Of a stretch of 64,000 bases of DNA, positions 47,570-57,026 are shown piece after piece. Source of the stretch: CAVSVP01 sp963731125 (GTDB lineage: Bacteria > Pseudomonadota > Gammaproteobacteria > Competibacterales > Competibacteraceae); the NCBI GenBank assembly GCA_963731125.1, contig CAVSVP010000005.1, positions 1 to 64,000 on the forward strand, given 5' to 3'. The translations under genes were made by a program, and so were the position numbers. The notes below the pieces were generated by a model, which had not been told where the DNA came from, ran no database searches, and saw only the letters and a list, made by a program, of their open reading frames with translations. Position 1 is the first letter of the stretch. Each line of letters starts with the position of its first letter.

Positions 47570-48934
47570 ATGGAGGCGAGACAACTTAAAAATGTAGCGG
47601 ACGTCCGCAAACTCATTGAAAGCCGCAAGCTTAGCCACGTTAAGGTGGGAGTCTTCGATATGGATGGCATCTTGCGGGGTAAGTATATGTCCCGGGACAA
47701 GCTCTTTTCGGCACTGGACAAGGGGTTCGGTTTTTGCGACGTGGTGCTGGGCTGGGATTCCTACGACCAACTCTACGATAACGCAACCTACACCGGCTGG
47801 CACACCGGCTATCCTGATGCGCCGGTACGAGTACTGGTGGAAAGCTGTCGGGAACTTCCCTTTGAAGATAGTCTGTTTTTTCTCTGTGAGTTTGCTCCGC
47901 CAGCTGAGAAAATTTGTCCTCGAGGTACCCTGCGTCGGGTGTTAAAGACAGCCTGGGATATGGGTTTTGAAGTTTATGTAGGGTTTGAGTACGAGTTTTT
48001 TCTCTTTGCAGAGACACCGCATTCTATCCGGGCGAAGCGTTATCGTAATTTAAAACCCATGGCGCCTGGTTATTTCGGTTATTCGGTGCTGCGTAATTCG
48101 GTGCATAGCGAGTTTTACCGGCAGTTACTCAACCTTTGCGAAGTCATGAATTTTCCCTTGGAAAGTCTTCACGAAGAGACCGGTCCAGGCGTGCTGGAAG
48201 CCGCTATTGCGGTGGACAAGGCCGAAAGCGCCGCCGACAAGGCGGCTTTGTTTAAGACTTTTACCAAAGTCTTGGCGCAGCGCAGTAATTTGCTAGCCAC
48301 ATTTATGGCCAGATGGTCACCGGATTGGCCGGGATCCAGCGGTCATATTCATATTTCTCTGCTGGACAGCGATGGGAAACCGGCGTTCTACGATTCCAAA
48401 AAACCTCATAATATGAGCAATACCATGCGTCGTTTCATCGCCGGCCAACAACAACTGATGCCGGAACTCCTGGCGATGACGGCGCCTACCATTAATGCTT
48501 ATACTCGTTTGATTCCGGGTTTTTGGGCACCCACGGAAGCAAGCTGGGGCATTGAAAATCGCACCTGTGCATTACGGGTTATTCCAGGCGATGAGAAATC
48601 TCAGCGTGTTGAGTACCGGGTTGCCGCTGCCGACGCTAATCCTTATATTATTCTTGCTGCCGCACTGGCCTCCGGTCTTTGGGGGATCGAGAATAAGGTG
48701 GAACCGGAAGCGCCAATACAGGGCAATGCCTATACGCAGCAGTTGCCCGCTGCATTGGCGTTGCCTAAGACGCTCTGGGACGCTTCGCAGCGTCTCAAAG
48801 CCTCGGCAATGGCGCAGGACTGGTTTGGAGCAGCTTTCGTAGAGCACTTCGCCGCCACCCGGGAGTGGGAAGTGCGAGAATTTCGCAAGCACATCACCGA
48901 TTGGGAAATGGAACGTTATTTTGAGATTATCTGA
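47570..48934 (+). CDS. Glutamine-synthetase-like enzyme (PuuA-type gamma-glutamyl-amine ligase candidate)
   Basis: This 454-residue member of the glutamine synthetase superfamily ligates glutamate to an amine using ATP. The C-terminal catalytic domain shows EYEFFLF (about 141-147), a glutamate-binding block LHEETGPGVLEAAIAV, GSSGHIHISL, and RVEYRVAAADANPYIILAA. The N-terminus (VGVFDMDGILRGKYM) resembles the gamma-glutamyl-polyamine or isopropylamide synthetases rather than GlnA; no adenylylation loop Tyr motif is evident. GGAGAG precedes the chosen start. Its stop is two bases from the aldehyde dehydrogenase, which would suit an amine-degradation route through a gamma-glutamyl intermediate; the substrate is not determined. 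Confidence 0.85.
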   Translation: MEARQLKNVADVRKLIESRKLSHVKVGVFDMDGILRGKYMSRDKLFSALDKGFGFCDVVLGWDSYDQLYDNATYTGWHTGYPDAPVRVLVESCRELPFEDSLFFLCEFAPPAEKICPRGTLRRVLKTAWDMGFEVYVGFEYEFFLFAETPHSIRAKRYRNLKPMAPGYFGYSVLRNSVHSEFYRQLLNLCEVMNFPLESLHEETGPGVLEAAIAVDKAESAADKAALFKTFTKVLAQRSNLLATFMARWSPDWPGSSGHIHISLLDSDGKPAFYDSKKPHNMSNTMRRFIAGQQQLMPELLAMTAPTINAYTRLIPGFWAPTEASWGIENRTCALRVIPGDEKSQRVEYRVAAADANPYIILAAALASGLWGIENKVEPEAPIQGNAYTQQLPAALALPKTLWDASQRLKASAMAQDWFGAAFVEHFAATREWEVREFRKHITDWEMERYFEII

Positions 48935-48936
48935 CG

Positions 48937-50328
48937 ATGCTCGCCGTGCAAAGAACCATTAGCCCTGTGGATGGCACCGTCTACGTGGAGCGTCCCTATG
49001 CCACTGCGCAAGAAATTGACAGCGTTCTCGGCAGAGCAGCCGGAGCTCAGACAGATTGGAAACGGACGAGCATTCCGAAACGGGCGGCTATCTGCACCCG
49101 CTTTGTCGATACCTTGATCGCTGAGACAGCGGAGATTATCCCGGAACTGAGCTGGCAGATGGGGCGTCCCGTCAGTGCTGTGCCCAGCGAAATCAGGGGA
49201 TTTGCGGAACGTGCCCACTATATGATCAAGATTGCGGCCAGCGCTTTGGTGGACGTGGAGACGGAGCCGAAGCCGGGGTTTACCCGCTTTATCCATCGGG
49301 AACCCCTGGGCGTTGTTTTAACCATTGCCGCCTGGAATTATCCTTACTTAATCGCTGTCAACAGTGTGGTGCCGGCTATCATGGCCGGTAACGCCGTCGT
49401 ATTGAAACACTCGGCGCAGACGCCTTTATGTGCCGAGCGTTTTGCCCGGTGTTTTCAGGCAGCGGGACTACCGGATGACGTGTTTCAAGTCCTGCATATG
49501 GATCATGCCGGCACCGCGCGAGCTATCGGATATCGCACCGTCGCCTTCGTCGCTTTTACCGGTTCCGTGACCGGTGGCCATGCGATTCAGCAGGCAGTCG
49601 CGTCCCGCTTTATCGCCACGAGTTTGGAACTAGGGGGCAAGGACCCGGCCTATGTGCGGCCCGACGTCAGCCTAAATGATGCGATTGAGCAGCTGGTGGA
49701 CGGGGCATTTTTTAATTCTGGACAGTCATGTTGTGCCGTTGAGCGCATCTATGTGCATCGGGCGATTTATAACGCTTTTGTGGACGGCTTTGTAGAGCAG
49801 GTTAAGCAGTACCGTTTAGGTAATCCTCTAGATGTGGCTAACAATTTAGGGCCGATGGTGCGTGCGGCGGCGGCTGACAAGGTTCGTGAGCAAATTGCCG
49901 AAGCCTTGCATGCCGGTGCGCATGCCCTAATCGACCCACAGCTATTCCCGGCGAACCGACCGGGAACACCGTATCTGGCACCTCAGGTGCTGGTCGATGT
50001 CAATCACCGTATGCCAGTAATGCGCGACGAGAGTTTCGGTCCGGTGGTAGGAATTATGTCGGTGGGTTCTGATGAAGAAGCGATTCGGCTGATGAACGAC
50101 AGTCCCTATGGTCTCACGGCCTCGGTCTGGACGCATGACGAGGCGGCGGCATTGCATATTGGCGAAAGCGTTGCTACCGGCACCTGGTTTATGAATCGCT
50201 GTGATTATCTTGATCCGGCTTTGGCCTGGGTGGGAGTGAAAGATTCTGGCCGTGGCTGTACGCTCTCTGCCGTGGGTTATGAATACTTGACCCGACCCAA
50301 GTCTTTCCACTTAAAGACGGTGCTCTAG
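48937..50328 (+). CDS. NAD(P)-dependent aldehyde dehydrogenase
   Basis: This 463-residue ALDH-superfamily enzyme oxidises an aldehyde to its acid. Asn134 (AAWNYPYL), Glu231 (SLELGGKDPAYV) and Cys265 (NSGQSCCAVERI) form the active site. A second cysteine follows the catalytic one. The class resembles succinate-semialdehyde or aminobutyraldehyde dehydrogenases. It is translated immediately after the ligase gene, so the two are an operon. It ends with TAG. Confidence 0.92.
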   Translation: MLAVQRTISPVDGTVYVERPYATAQEIDSVLGRAAGAQTDWKRTSIPKRAAICTRFVDTLIAETAEIIPELSWQMGRPVSAVPSEIRGFAERAHYMIKIAASALVDVETEPKPGFTRFIHREPLGVVLTIAAWNYPYLIAVNSVVPAIMAGNAVVLKHSAQTPLCAERFARCFQAAGLPDDVFQVLHMDHAGTARAIGYRTVAFVAFTGSVTGGHAIQQAVASRFIATSLELGGKDPAYVRPDVSLNDAIEQLVDGAFFNSGQSCCAVERIYVHRAIYNAFVDGFVEQVKQYRLGNPLDVANNLGPMVRAAAADKVREQIAEALHAGAHALIDPQLFPANRPGTPYLAPQVLVDVNHRMPVMRDESFGPVVGIMSVGSDEEAIRLMNDSPYGLTASVWTHDEAAALHIGESVATGTWFMNRCDYLDPALAWVGVKDSGRGCTLSAVGYEYLTRPKSFHLKTVL

Positions 50329-50382
50329 CCCCATTCCAAAGAAGTCTTGGCAGTCTATAGCGTTAACGTCGCCTTTTCGAGG

Positions 50383-51477
50383 TTACGGGTTGAGTTCGGT
50401 TTTGGCCAGACGTCCTATGGCGGGAGCGCTCAGGCTGCCTAGATAAAGGTAATCGTCGGTTTCCGTCACCGACGTGATCAGGGGATAAGCATCGGTGGGA
50501 TCCTGCAGATCTAACAGCACCTGTCCCTCGGTATTGAACGCGAGGATGTGACCGTAGGAGGCAGCCGCGGGACGCAAAAAAGCCGGCAGCCGCTGAACCA
50601 GCTTGCGTAGCCGGGGCTTATCCGCCAGATAATCTAACAGAGGGTTGCGCGGTGCGATAAGGGCGGTCCAATAACGATCATTTTGGCCAGTCGTTAAATT
50701 GTCAGGAAACCCAGGCAGCGCTCCGATGACGGTTTCGGTTTGCCCCGTCTTAGCTCCAGTAAGCCAGTAGCGCTGAATGCGATAGGTGCCGGTTTCGGTG
50801 ATCAGAACATAACGCTGATCCGGACTAACGGCCACTCCGTTGGCAAAATTGAGATCCTTTAAAAGCGTGGTGGTATGCTGGCTGACTGGATCATAAACCA
50901 GCAGACGGCCATGACCGCCGTGCTCTAAAATGTCCAGCAGACTAGCTGCGTAGGTGCCGCCAAAAGTTTCGGCGGCGAATTTAGTGGAAGCGTCTGAAAA
51001 ATAAATTTTGCCGTCAGCTGCCACATCCACATTGTTAGCGTAACGGATCGGGATCCCTTCGGCTTGCGTGGTGAGCACCTTGAGTTGACCAACGGGGGTA
51101 ATTTGCAACAAACCCCGGAAAGCATCGGCGACAATAAGATTACCCTCGTTATCGAAGGCGATTCCCAATGGCCGCCCGCCTGTGTGAATCCAGTCTTCCA
51201 GCTGAGAACCATCGGGATTAAGGCGTATGATCCAGCCTTCCTGTGTGGCTGCATAAATGCGTCCCTGGCGGTCGAGAATAACTTCCTCCGGGCCGTGATG
51301 GTCGCCTATGGCGAGCATTTCTACGCCCTGCAGCCGAGCGTTGTCGGCAAAGACACCGGTATAGCCGGGATTTGGCGGCGCTTGCCAAGCCACGGGTGCT
51401 AAGGGGACTGGCCAAATCAGAAGATATGCGATAAGAATTCCAATAAAGCCGAGTAAGATAGTGAGTAGGTTTTTCAT
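50383..51477 (-). CDS. SMP-30/strictosidine-synthase-like membrane-anchored beta-propeller
   Basis: The 364-residue protein has an N-terminal transmembrane anchor (LLTILLGFIGILIAYLLIW, 4-22) and a six-bladed propeller resembling APMAP, SMP-30 and strictosidine synthase: GPEEVILDRQGRIYAATQEG, GRPLGIAFDNEGNLIVADA, YANNVDVAADGKIYFSDAST, FANGVAVSPDQRYVLITETG and LPGFPDNLT. It is likely a periplasm-facing hydrolase or lactonase. It converges with the aldehyde dehydrogenase gene and is divergent from the FAH gene. Confidence 0.85.
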   Translation of the reverse strand: MKNLLTILLGFIGILIAYLLIWPVPLAPVAWQAPPNPGYTGVFADNARLQGVEMLAIGDHHGPEEVILDRQGRIYAATQEGWIIRLNPDGSQLEDWIHTGGRPLGIAFDNEGNLIVADAFRGLLQITPVGQLKVLTTQAEGIPIRYANNVDVAADGKIYFSDASTKFAAETFGGTYAASLLDILEHGGHGRLLVYDPVSQHTTTLLKDLNFANGVAVSPDQRYVLITETGTYRIQRYWLTGAKTGQTETVIGALPGFPDNLTTGQNDRYWTALIAPRNPLLDYLADKPRLRKLVQRLPAFLRPAAASYGHILAFNTEGQVLLDLQDPTDAYPLITSVTETDDYLYLGSLSAPAIGRLAKTELNP

Positions 51478-51545
51478 AAGCTATGCAAGTAGTTAGAAAT
51501 AATCTATTGTCCAGTCGCAAGCAGAACCGGTCCTGGTGCTGATCA

Positions 51546-52667
51546 ATGAAGCTAGTGCAGCGTCACAGCTTAATTTTAGGGTAGATACCTTTCAAAATGA
51601 CCAATATGCTGAGCTTCCATGGATCGACAACCCTAATTTTTAGTCATGACGCTGCACTAGTCACTTTTTTGCTGTCTGATGATAGGCAAAACCAGCCACG
51701 GCTAGGGGCCATGCTGACCGAAACTAACGCCGTAGTCGATCTGCAGAAGGGATATCACGCTATGACCGGTTTTTTCTCCACCTATTTAACCGATATGTTA
51801 ACCCTACTGGATGGAGAAAGATCAGCCCTAGAGGAAGCTCGGAATACTCTTGAGTTTGTGTTGGACCAACAGCCCCCAGATTGCCAGCATTCCCGAGACC
51901 ACCTGACGCTCTTGGCGCCTGTTCCCCGTCCCCGCTCCATCCGCGACTGTCTGTCTTTCGAAAAGCATCTTGTGCAAGCGACGCGCACCGTGGTGAAATG
52001 GCGGTTTACGCCCCTGGCCAGCCTGGATGCTTGGCTGGAAAAGCGCTGGAGCCGTACCTTGTTCGGTGCACCGCGGGTTTGGTATGAACGTCCTATCTAC
52101 TATAAAGGCAATTCCTTTAGTGTGGTAGGTCCGGAGGCTGACGTGTAGTGGCCGACCTATACGGATAAGCTGGATTATGAACTGGAGTTTGGCGTGTTTA
52201 TCGGCAGCGTTGGTCGCAATATTGCCTGCCAACGAGCGCGCCAATACATTGCCGGCTATACCATCTTTAACGACTTTAGTGCGCGCGATATTCAACTTCG
52301 AGAGATGCAGGGCCGCCTGGGTCCTGCCAAGGGCAAAGACTTTGATACGGGCAACGCCATGGGACCCTATCTGGTCACTGCCGATGAAATAAGCAATCCC
52401 TACGGCTTAACGATGGTAGCGCGGGTGAACGGAGAAGAGTGGTCACAGGGTAGTAGCGCGGATATGTACTTTACGTTTGAAGAGATGATTGCTTATATCT
52501 CTCAAGAGGAAACGCTTTACCCCGGCGAGTTTATTGGTTCAGGTACTGTTGGCAACGGTTGCGGTCTGGAATTGGACCGTTGGTTGCAGCCAGGTGATCG
52601 TGTCGAACTGGAGATAGAAAACCTAGGTGTACTACGTAATCGTGTCATTCGCCGGTTTCCTGAATGA
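51546..52667 (+). pseudogene. Fumarylacetoacetate-hydrolase-family gene with MITE insertion and in-frame TAG
   Basis: The original start ATG-AAG-CTA (51546) continues, once the MITE is removed, as MKLVTFLLSDD...PRLGAM, a typical FAH-family N-terminus. Later parts are VPRPRSIRDCLSFEKH and, after a TAG at 52146-52148, WPTYTDKLDYELEFGVFIG, GYTIFNDFSARDIQ, KDFDTGNAMGPYLVT and GSGTVGNGCGLELDRWL with the metal-site acidic residues. All parts are in one frame. Family members hydrolyse C-C bonds in beta-diketo acids or act as decarboxylases. The MITE creates a stop near codon 13 and then offers a new in-frame ATG at 51597, but the TAG would still truncate the protein. Confidence 0.88.
51556..51656. 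mobile_element. 101-bp MITE with CTAG target duplication
   Basis: TGCAGCGTCA (51556) and its inverted copy TGACGCTGCA (51647-51656) begin imperfect arms of about 29 bp (TTAGGGT/ACCCTAA inside). CTAG flanks both sides (51552-51555 and 51657-51660). The CTAG duplication is typical of IS5-group elements, so this is probably a non-autonomous IS5-type derivative. No full-length parent is in this window. Confidence 0.88.
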
Positions 52668-52768
52668 ACTTGGATAATGCATAAGACGCTTGTATTCTTC
52701 TACGGTATGTGTATTTTGCCGTTTCTTCCGTCGATATCCCCGCCATTGAGAAAAAACAGCGAGCTAGC

Positions 52769-53944
52769 ATGACCCATCCCTATGAAAGTTTAAAAGGCAA
52801 CTGGAATTACCCTACCCCCATCCGCTTTGGAGTAGGACGCATTGCAGAGCTTGCCGATGCATGTCAGGAACTTGGTATAGCCAAGCCCCTACTGGTGACT
52901 GATTCAGCGCTTGCTGATTTGCCGATGTTGCGGGAAGCACTGCGTATCTGTGAAGACGCTGGCCTGGATTGCGGCCTGTTTTCGGAGGTGCAGAGTAATC
53001 CAGTGGCAGCCAATGTCGAGGCTGGCGTTCGCACCTATCGGGTGGGTGGTCACGACGGCGTCATTGCCTTTGGCGGTGGCAGTGTCCTCGACGTGGCCAA
53101 AGCGGTGGCGCTTATGGTGGGACAAGAGCGGCCTCTTTGGGATTTTGAAGATCGAGAGGATTGGTATAAACGGGTGAATGTAGACAATATGTCGCCTGTA
53201 GTGGCGGTGCCGACGACTTCTGGTACCGGATCGGAGGTGGGACGAGCATCCGTGATTACGGACCAACGCGATCACACTAAAAAAATTATTTTTCATCCCA
53301 ATATGCTGCCGGCTCTCGTTATTGCCGATCCAGCGTTGACTATCGGTTTGTCGCCGGATATGACCGCAGCTGTCGGAATGGATGCGCTTTCCCATAACTT
53401 GGAAGCCTATTGCAGCCCCCTCTATCATCCTATGGCTCACGGTATTGCCCTAGAAGGCATAAGGTTGATTAAGACATGGCTTCCCGAAGCTTACAAAGAC
53501 GGCAGTAACATAGAGGCGCGCGCTCACATGATGGCGGCCTCTATGCTAGGAGCGACAGCATTTCAGAAAGGCCTCGGAGCAATGCACAGCCTAAGCCATG
53601 TCTGCGGCGCTATGCTTAATACCCACCATGGTCTGACAAATGCCGTAGTCATGCCCTATGTGTTGTTGTTTAACCAACCTGCCATCACAGATAAGTTGGC
53701 AGCCTTGGCACGTTATCTAGATCTACCCGATCCGTCCTTTCAGGGGGTACTGGATTGGATACTGACGCTGCGTAACAGCATTGGCATTCCGCATACCCTG
53801 GCAGCACTCGGCGTTGAGGAAGAGCATGCTAAGCCGTTTGCGAAAATGGCTGAAGTTGACCCTTCCTCGGGAACCAATCCAGTACTGTTGACGGCAGAGA
53901 ATCTGGAGCGACTGTTTCTTAATGCGATACGCGGGGTGCTTTAA
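52769..53944 (+). CDS. Iron-containing alcohol dehydrogenase
   Basis: This 391-residue enzyme of the Fe-ADH (group III) family interconverts an alcohol and aldehyde with NAD(P). The nucleotide site GGGSVLDVAK (102-111), PTTSGTGSEVGRA, and the metal-binding blocks GMDALSHNLEAYCSPLYHP and AMHSLSHVCGAMLNTHHG are present. The frame is open from 52709, but the sequence is family-like only from ATG 52769. It follows the broken FAH gene and may serve the same aldehyde-processing set as the upstream operon. Confidence 0.9.
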   Translation: MTHPYESLKGNWNYPTPIRFGVGRIAELADACQELGIAKPLLVTDSALADLPMLREALRICEDAGLDCGLFSEVQSNPVAANVEAGVRTYRVGGHDGVIAFGGGSVLDVAKAVALMVGQERPLWDFEDREDWYKRVNVDNMSPVVAVPTTSGTGSEVGRASVITDQRDHTKKIIFHPNMLPALVIADPALTIGLSPDMTAAVGMDALSHNLEAYCSPLYHPMAHGIALEGIRLIKTWLPEAYKDGSNIEARAHMMAASMLGATAFQKGLGAMHSLSHVCGAMLNTHHGLTNAVVMPYVLLFNQPAITDKLAALARYLDLPDPSFQGVLDWILTLRNSIGIPHTLAALGVEEEHAKPFAKMAEVDPSSGTNPVLLTAENLERLFLNAIRGVL

Positions 53945-53967
53945 GATTTGCGGCGTAAGCAGAAAAT

Positions 53968-54804
53968 TTAGCCGACTTCCGCCTCCTTCGCCTCCTTATC
54001 TCGCTCAATCATGGCATAGGCGGAGTGATTATGGATGGACTCAAAATTCTCCGATGCTACGGAGTAGGCGCTAATACGCTCATCAGCGTTCAATTTGGCA
54101 GCGATATCACGCACCATATCTTCAACAAACTTTGGATTTTCGTAAGCTTTTTCCGTTACATACTTCTCGTCGGGACGCTTAAGCAAGCCATATAGCTCAC
54201 AGGAGGCTTCTGCTTCAACCAGGTCTATGATTTCTTCAATCCAAATAAAACCGCGGGTACGCACGCTGACGGTAACATGAGATCGCTGGTTATGAGCTCC
54301 GTACCTGGAAATGCCTTTGGAACACGGGCATAGGCTAGTGACGGGTACCACCACTTTAACGTGCATAACGGGTTTGCCGTTACGAATCTCGCCGATAAAG
54401 GCGACTTCATAGTCCATTAGACTGTGTACGCCTGAAATAGGAGCCGTTTTCGTGATGAAGTACCGAAAGACCATTTCGATATGACCGGCTTCGGCTTCCA
54501 AGCGGTGGGTCATTTCCGCCAGCATATCCTTAAACGAACGTACGGTGATTTCCCCTTTGTGTTTGTTAAGCATTTCCACGAAGCGCGACATATGTGTGCC
54601 TTTAAAGTTGTGAGGCAGATTTACGTACATGTTAAAGGCGGCGATGGTGTGCTGCTCACCGCCGTTACGCTCCCTCACTCGGACTGGATGGCGAATGTCT
54701 TTGATGCCGACCTTATTGATGGCGATGCAGCGGGTGTCGGGACTGTTCTGCACATCAGGGATGTGAACGACGTCAGAATCTGTTGCAGAGATTAACTGCT
54801 TCAC
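53968..54804 (-). CDS. folE2: GTP cyclohydrolase IB
   Basis: The enzyme converts GTP to 7,8-dihydroneopterin triphosphate, the first step of folate (and queuosine) synthesis. At 278 residues it has the FolE2 length; TSLCPCSKGISRYGAHNQRS carries the metal-binding cysteine(s) at 159/161, and FKGTHMSRF and ENFESIHNHSAY are the other family motifs. FolE2 enzymes can use metals other than zinc, so they are often kept for zinc-poor conditions, but no Zur-type operator is obvious upstream. It follows dxs on the same strand. Confidence 0.95.
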   Translation of the reverse strand: MKQLISATDSDVVHIPDVQNSPDTRCIAINKVGIKDIRHPVRVRERNGGEQHTIAAFNMYVNLPHNFKGTHMSRFVEMLNKHKGEITVRSFKDMLAEMTHRLEAEAGHIEMVFRYFITKTAPISGVHSLMDYEVAFIGEIRNGKPVMHVKVVVPVTSLCPCSKGISRYGAHNQRSHVTVSVRTRGFIWIEEIIDLVEAEASCELYGLLKRPDEKYVTEKAYENPKFVEDMVRDIAAKLNADERISAYSVASENFESIHNHSAYAMIERDKEAKEAEVG

Positions 54805-54869
54805 GGAGTGTAATCCTCAAAATTAGCAGGTGCAGACAGAAGTGGCTTCGTGACCACGCAGGCATATAC

Positions 54870-54888
54870 ACCCCTGCTGATCAGGGGT
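54870..54888 (-). terminator. Hairpin between dxs and folE2
   Basis: ACCCCTG and CAGGGGT pair around a five-base loop in the 203-base dxs-folE2 gap. There is no U-run, so it may be an attenuating stem or simple intergenic structure. Confidence 0.35.
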
Positions 54889-55007
54889 CAATGCAGCGGG
54901 TACTAAGCGATTCATTAAGAGTGTTGACGTGCTCAGCGACTATTCAATTTCTGAGTAAATTAGTTGGATATTACTGCCGATCTACAGAGTTTGGCAATAT
55001 TTCGACA

Positions 55008-56915
55008 TTAAGATTCCAGCGGTTGTAAGACTTTCGCTTTCAAGGTGTTTAGCATATTTTCTTCCAGAATCTGCAAAATTCCCGCTGCATCCAAACCGCA
55101 CCCAGCCAGGAGTTCACCCCGCTCACCCTGGTCGATAAAGTGATCCGGAAGTCCTATATTGCGTATGGGAACGCGTACATCACGAGCGGCTAGACACTCG
55201 TTCACGGCACCGCCGGCTCCCCCGGCTACGGCATTTTCTTCCAATGTGACTAAACGATGGTGGGTAGCCGCCATCCGCATTATGGTCGCTTCATCCAGAG
55301 GTTTTACAAAACGCATATTGACCACTGTGGCGTCAATGCTTGCCGCTACCGCTTCAGCTACGCTGACCATGCTTCCAAAAGCCAGTAAGGCAATGCCTTT
55401 GCCCCAACGCCGTATTTCTGCTTTGCCAACGGGTAAGGTCTGCATGGCCCTGGCGATCGGCACACCGGGACCTTTGCCGCGCGGATAGCGGACGGCGCTA
55501 GGTTGGTTTAACTGGAAGCCTGTATAAAGCATCTGTCGGCATTCATTTTCATCAGCGGGTGCCATCACGACCATATTGGGAATACAACGTAGATAAGAGT
55601 AATCAAAGCTGCCTGCATGGGTGGGTCCATCGGGACCGACAAGGCCCGCGCGATCGATGGCGAACAGCACGGGTAGGTTTTGCAAAGCCACATCGTGAAT
55701 CAGTTGGTCATAAGCCCGTTGTAGAAAGGTCGAATAAATAGCCACTACCGGCTTTAGCCCATCACAGGCCATGCCTGCGGCCAGAGTCACGCTATGTTGT
55801 TCGGCGATAGCGACATCAAAGTACCGATTAGGGAAGCGTTGGGAGAACTTCACCAAGCCGGAGCCTTCGCGCATAGCCGGAGTGATGCCGATCAGACGTT
55901 CGTCCCGTTCCGCCATATCGCATAACCAGTCACCGAATACTTCGGTATAAGTCGGGCTGTCGCCGGATTGTGAGGCAATCATACCCCGTGCTGGGTCGAA
56001 TACGCTGACAGCATGATATTTAACAGGACCGTCTTCCGCTAACTTATAACCCTTGCCTTTACGAGTGATAATGTGCAGTAATTTTGGACCCCTAAGCGTA
56101 CTAAGGTTACGCAGGGTTTCCACTAATGTTGGCAGGTCGTGACCGTCTATGGGGCCGAAATAGTTAAAACCCATCTCCTCGAATAACGTGACGGGACCAG
56201 GGGTGACCATGCCCTTAACATGTTCCTCGGCGCGGCGGGCCATTTCCCGCATGGGGGGTGGCATATGGCTGAGCACTTTTTTGCCGCTTTCGCGCATTCC
56301 GGAGAGTATTCGATTTGACAATATTCTCGTCAAATAGCTGGATAACGCGCCCACATTGGGGGAAATAGACATCTCATTGTCATTGAGAATGACTAAAAGA
56401 TTAGCCTTTAAATCGCCGGCATGGTTGATAGCTTCAAAGGCCATCCCAGCGGTCATGGCACCATCACCGATAATGGCCACCACCTTGCGATCGATACCGG
56501 CGCGCTCGGCAGCAATGGCCATTCCCAATGCCGCGCTGATCGAGGTGCTGGAATGCCCGACTCCAAAGGTGTCGTAGGGGCTTTCGCTGCGTTTGGGAAA
56601 CCCCGCTAAACCATTCTTGCGGCGCATAGTGCCCATGTGAAGGCGACGGTTGGTGAGGATCTTGTGCGGATACGTCTGGTGCCCTACATCCCAAACCAGC
56701 CGGTCTTCCGGCGTATTGAAAATGTAATGCAGAGCAGTCGTCAGTTCAATAGTGCCCAGGTTGGCAGCAAAATGACCACCGGTTTTGGCAACCGATTGAA
56801 TCAGGAATTCCCGTAGCTCTTCCGCCAGAGACACTAATTTGGTTTCTGGCAGCTTGCGCAAATCGGCGGGTGTATTAATGGTTTCCAAGATGGGAAAAAC
56901 ATGGCCTGTTGTCAT
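55008..56915 (-). CDS. dxs: 1-deoxy-D-xylulose-5-phosphate synthase
   Basis: This thiamine-diphosphate enzyme condenses pyruvate and glyceraldehyde-3-phosphate in the first step of the MEP isoprenoid pathway. The 635-residue product has the catalytic His in KTGGHFAANLG (48), WDVGHQTYPHKIL, the TPP site GDGAMTAGMAFEA (150-162) with LNDNEMSISPNVG, and the transketolase half (GIAEQHSVTLAAGMA-like block, FAIDRAGLVGPDGPTHAG). It follows ispA by 111 bases in the same direction. Confidence 0.97.
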   Translation of the reverse strand: MTTGHVFPILETINTPADLRKLPETKLVSLAEELREFLIQSVAKTGGHFAANLGTIELTTALHYIFNTPEDRLVWDVGHQTYPHKILTNRRLHMGTMRRKNGLAGFPKRSESPYDTFGVGHSSTSISAALGMAIAAERAGIDRKVVAIIGDGAMTAGMAFEAINHAGDLKANLLVILNDNEMSISPNVGALSSYLTRILSNRILSGMRESGKKVLSHMPPPMREMARRAEEHVKGMVTPGPVTLFEEMGFNYFGPIDGHDLPTLVETLRNLSTLRGPKLLHIITRKGKGYKLAEDGPVKYHAVSVFDPARGMIASQSGDSPTYTEVFGDWLCDMAERDERLIGITPAMREGSGLVKFSQRFPNRYFDVAIAEQHSVTLAAGMACDGLKPVVAIYSTFLQRAYDQLIHDVALQNLPVLFAIDRAGLVGPDGPTHAGSFDYSYLRCIPNMVVMAPADENECRQMLYTGFQLNQPSAVRYPRGKGPGVPIARAMQTLPVGKAEIRRWGKGIALLAFGSMVSVAEAVAASIDATVVNMRFVKPLDEATIMRMAATHHRLVTLEENAVAGGAGGAVNECLAARDVRVPIRNIGLPDHFIDQGERGELLAGCGLDAAGILQILEENMLNTLKAKVLQPLES

Positions 56916-57026
56916 ATTTGAAGATCCCTGATCGTGTTAAGCGAGCATAAGGGTTGATGAGTTAGCGCGAGGATGCAAGATAATGATTCACAAAAGCGAA
57001 AACGCTGCGTTGGTAGCTAATTAAGC

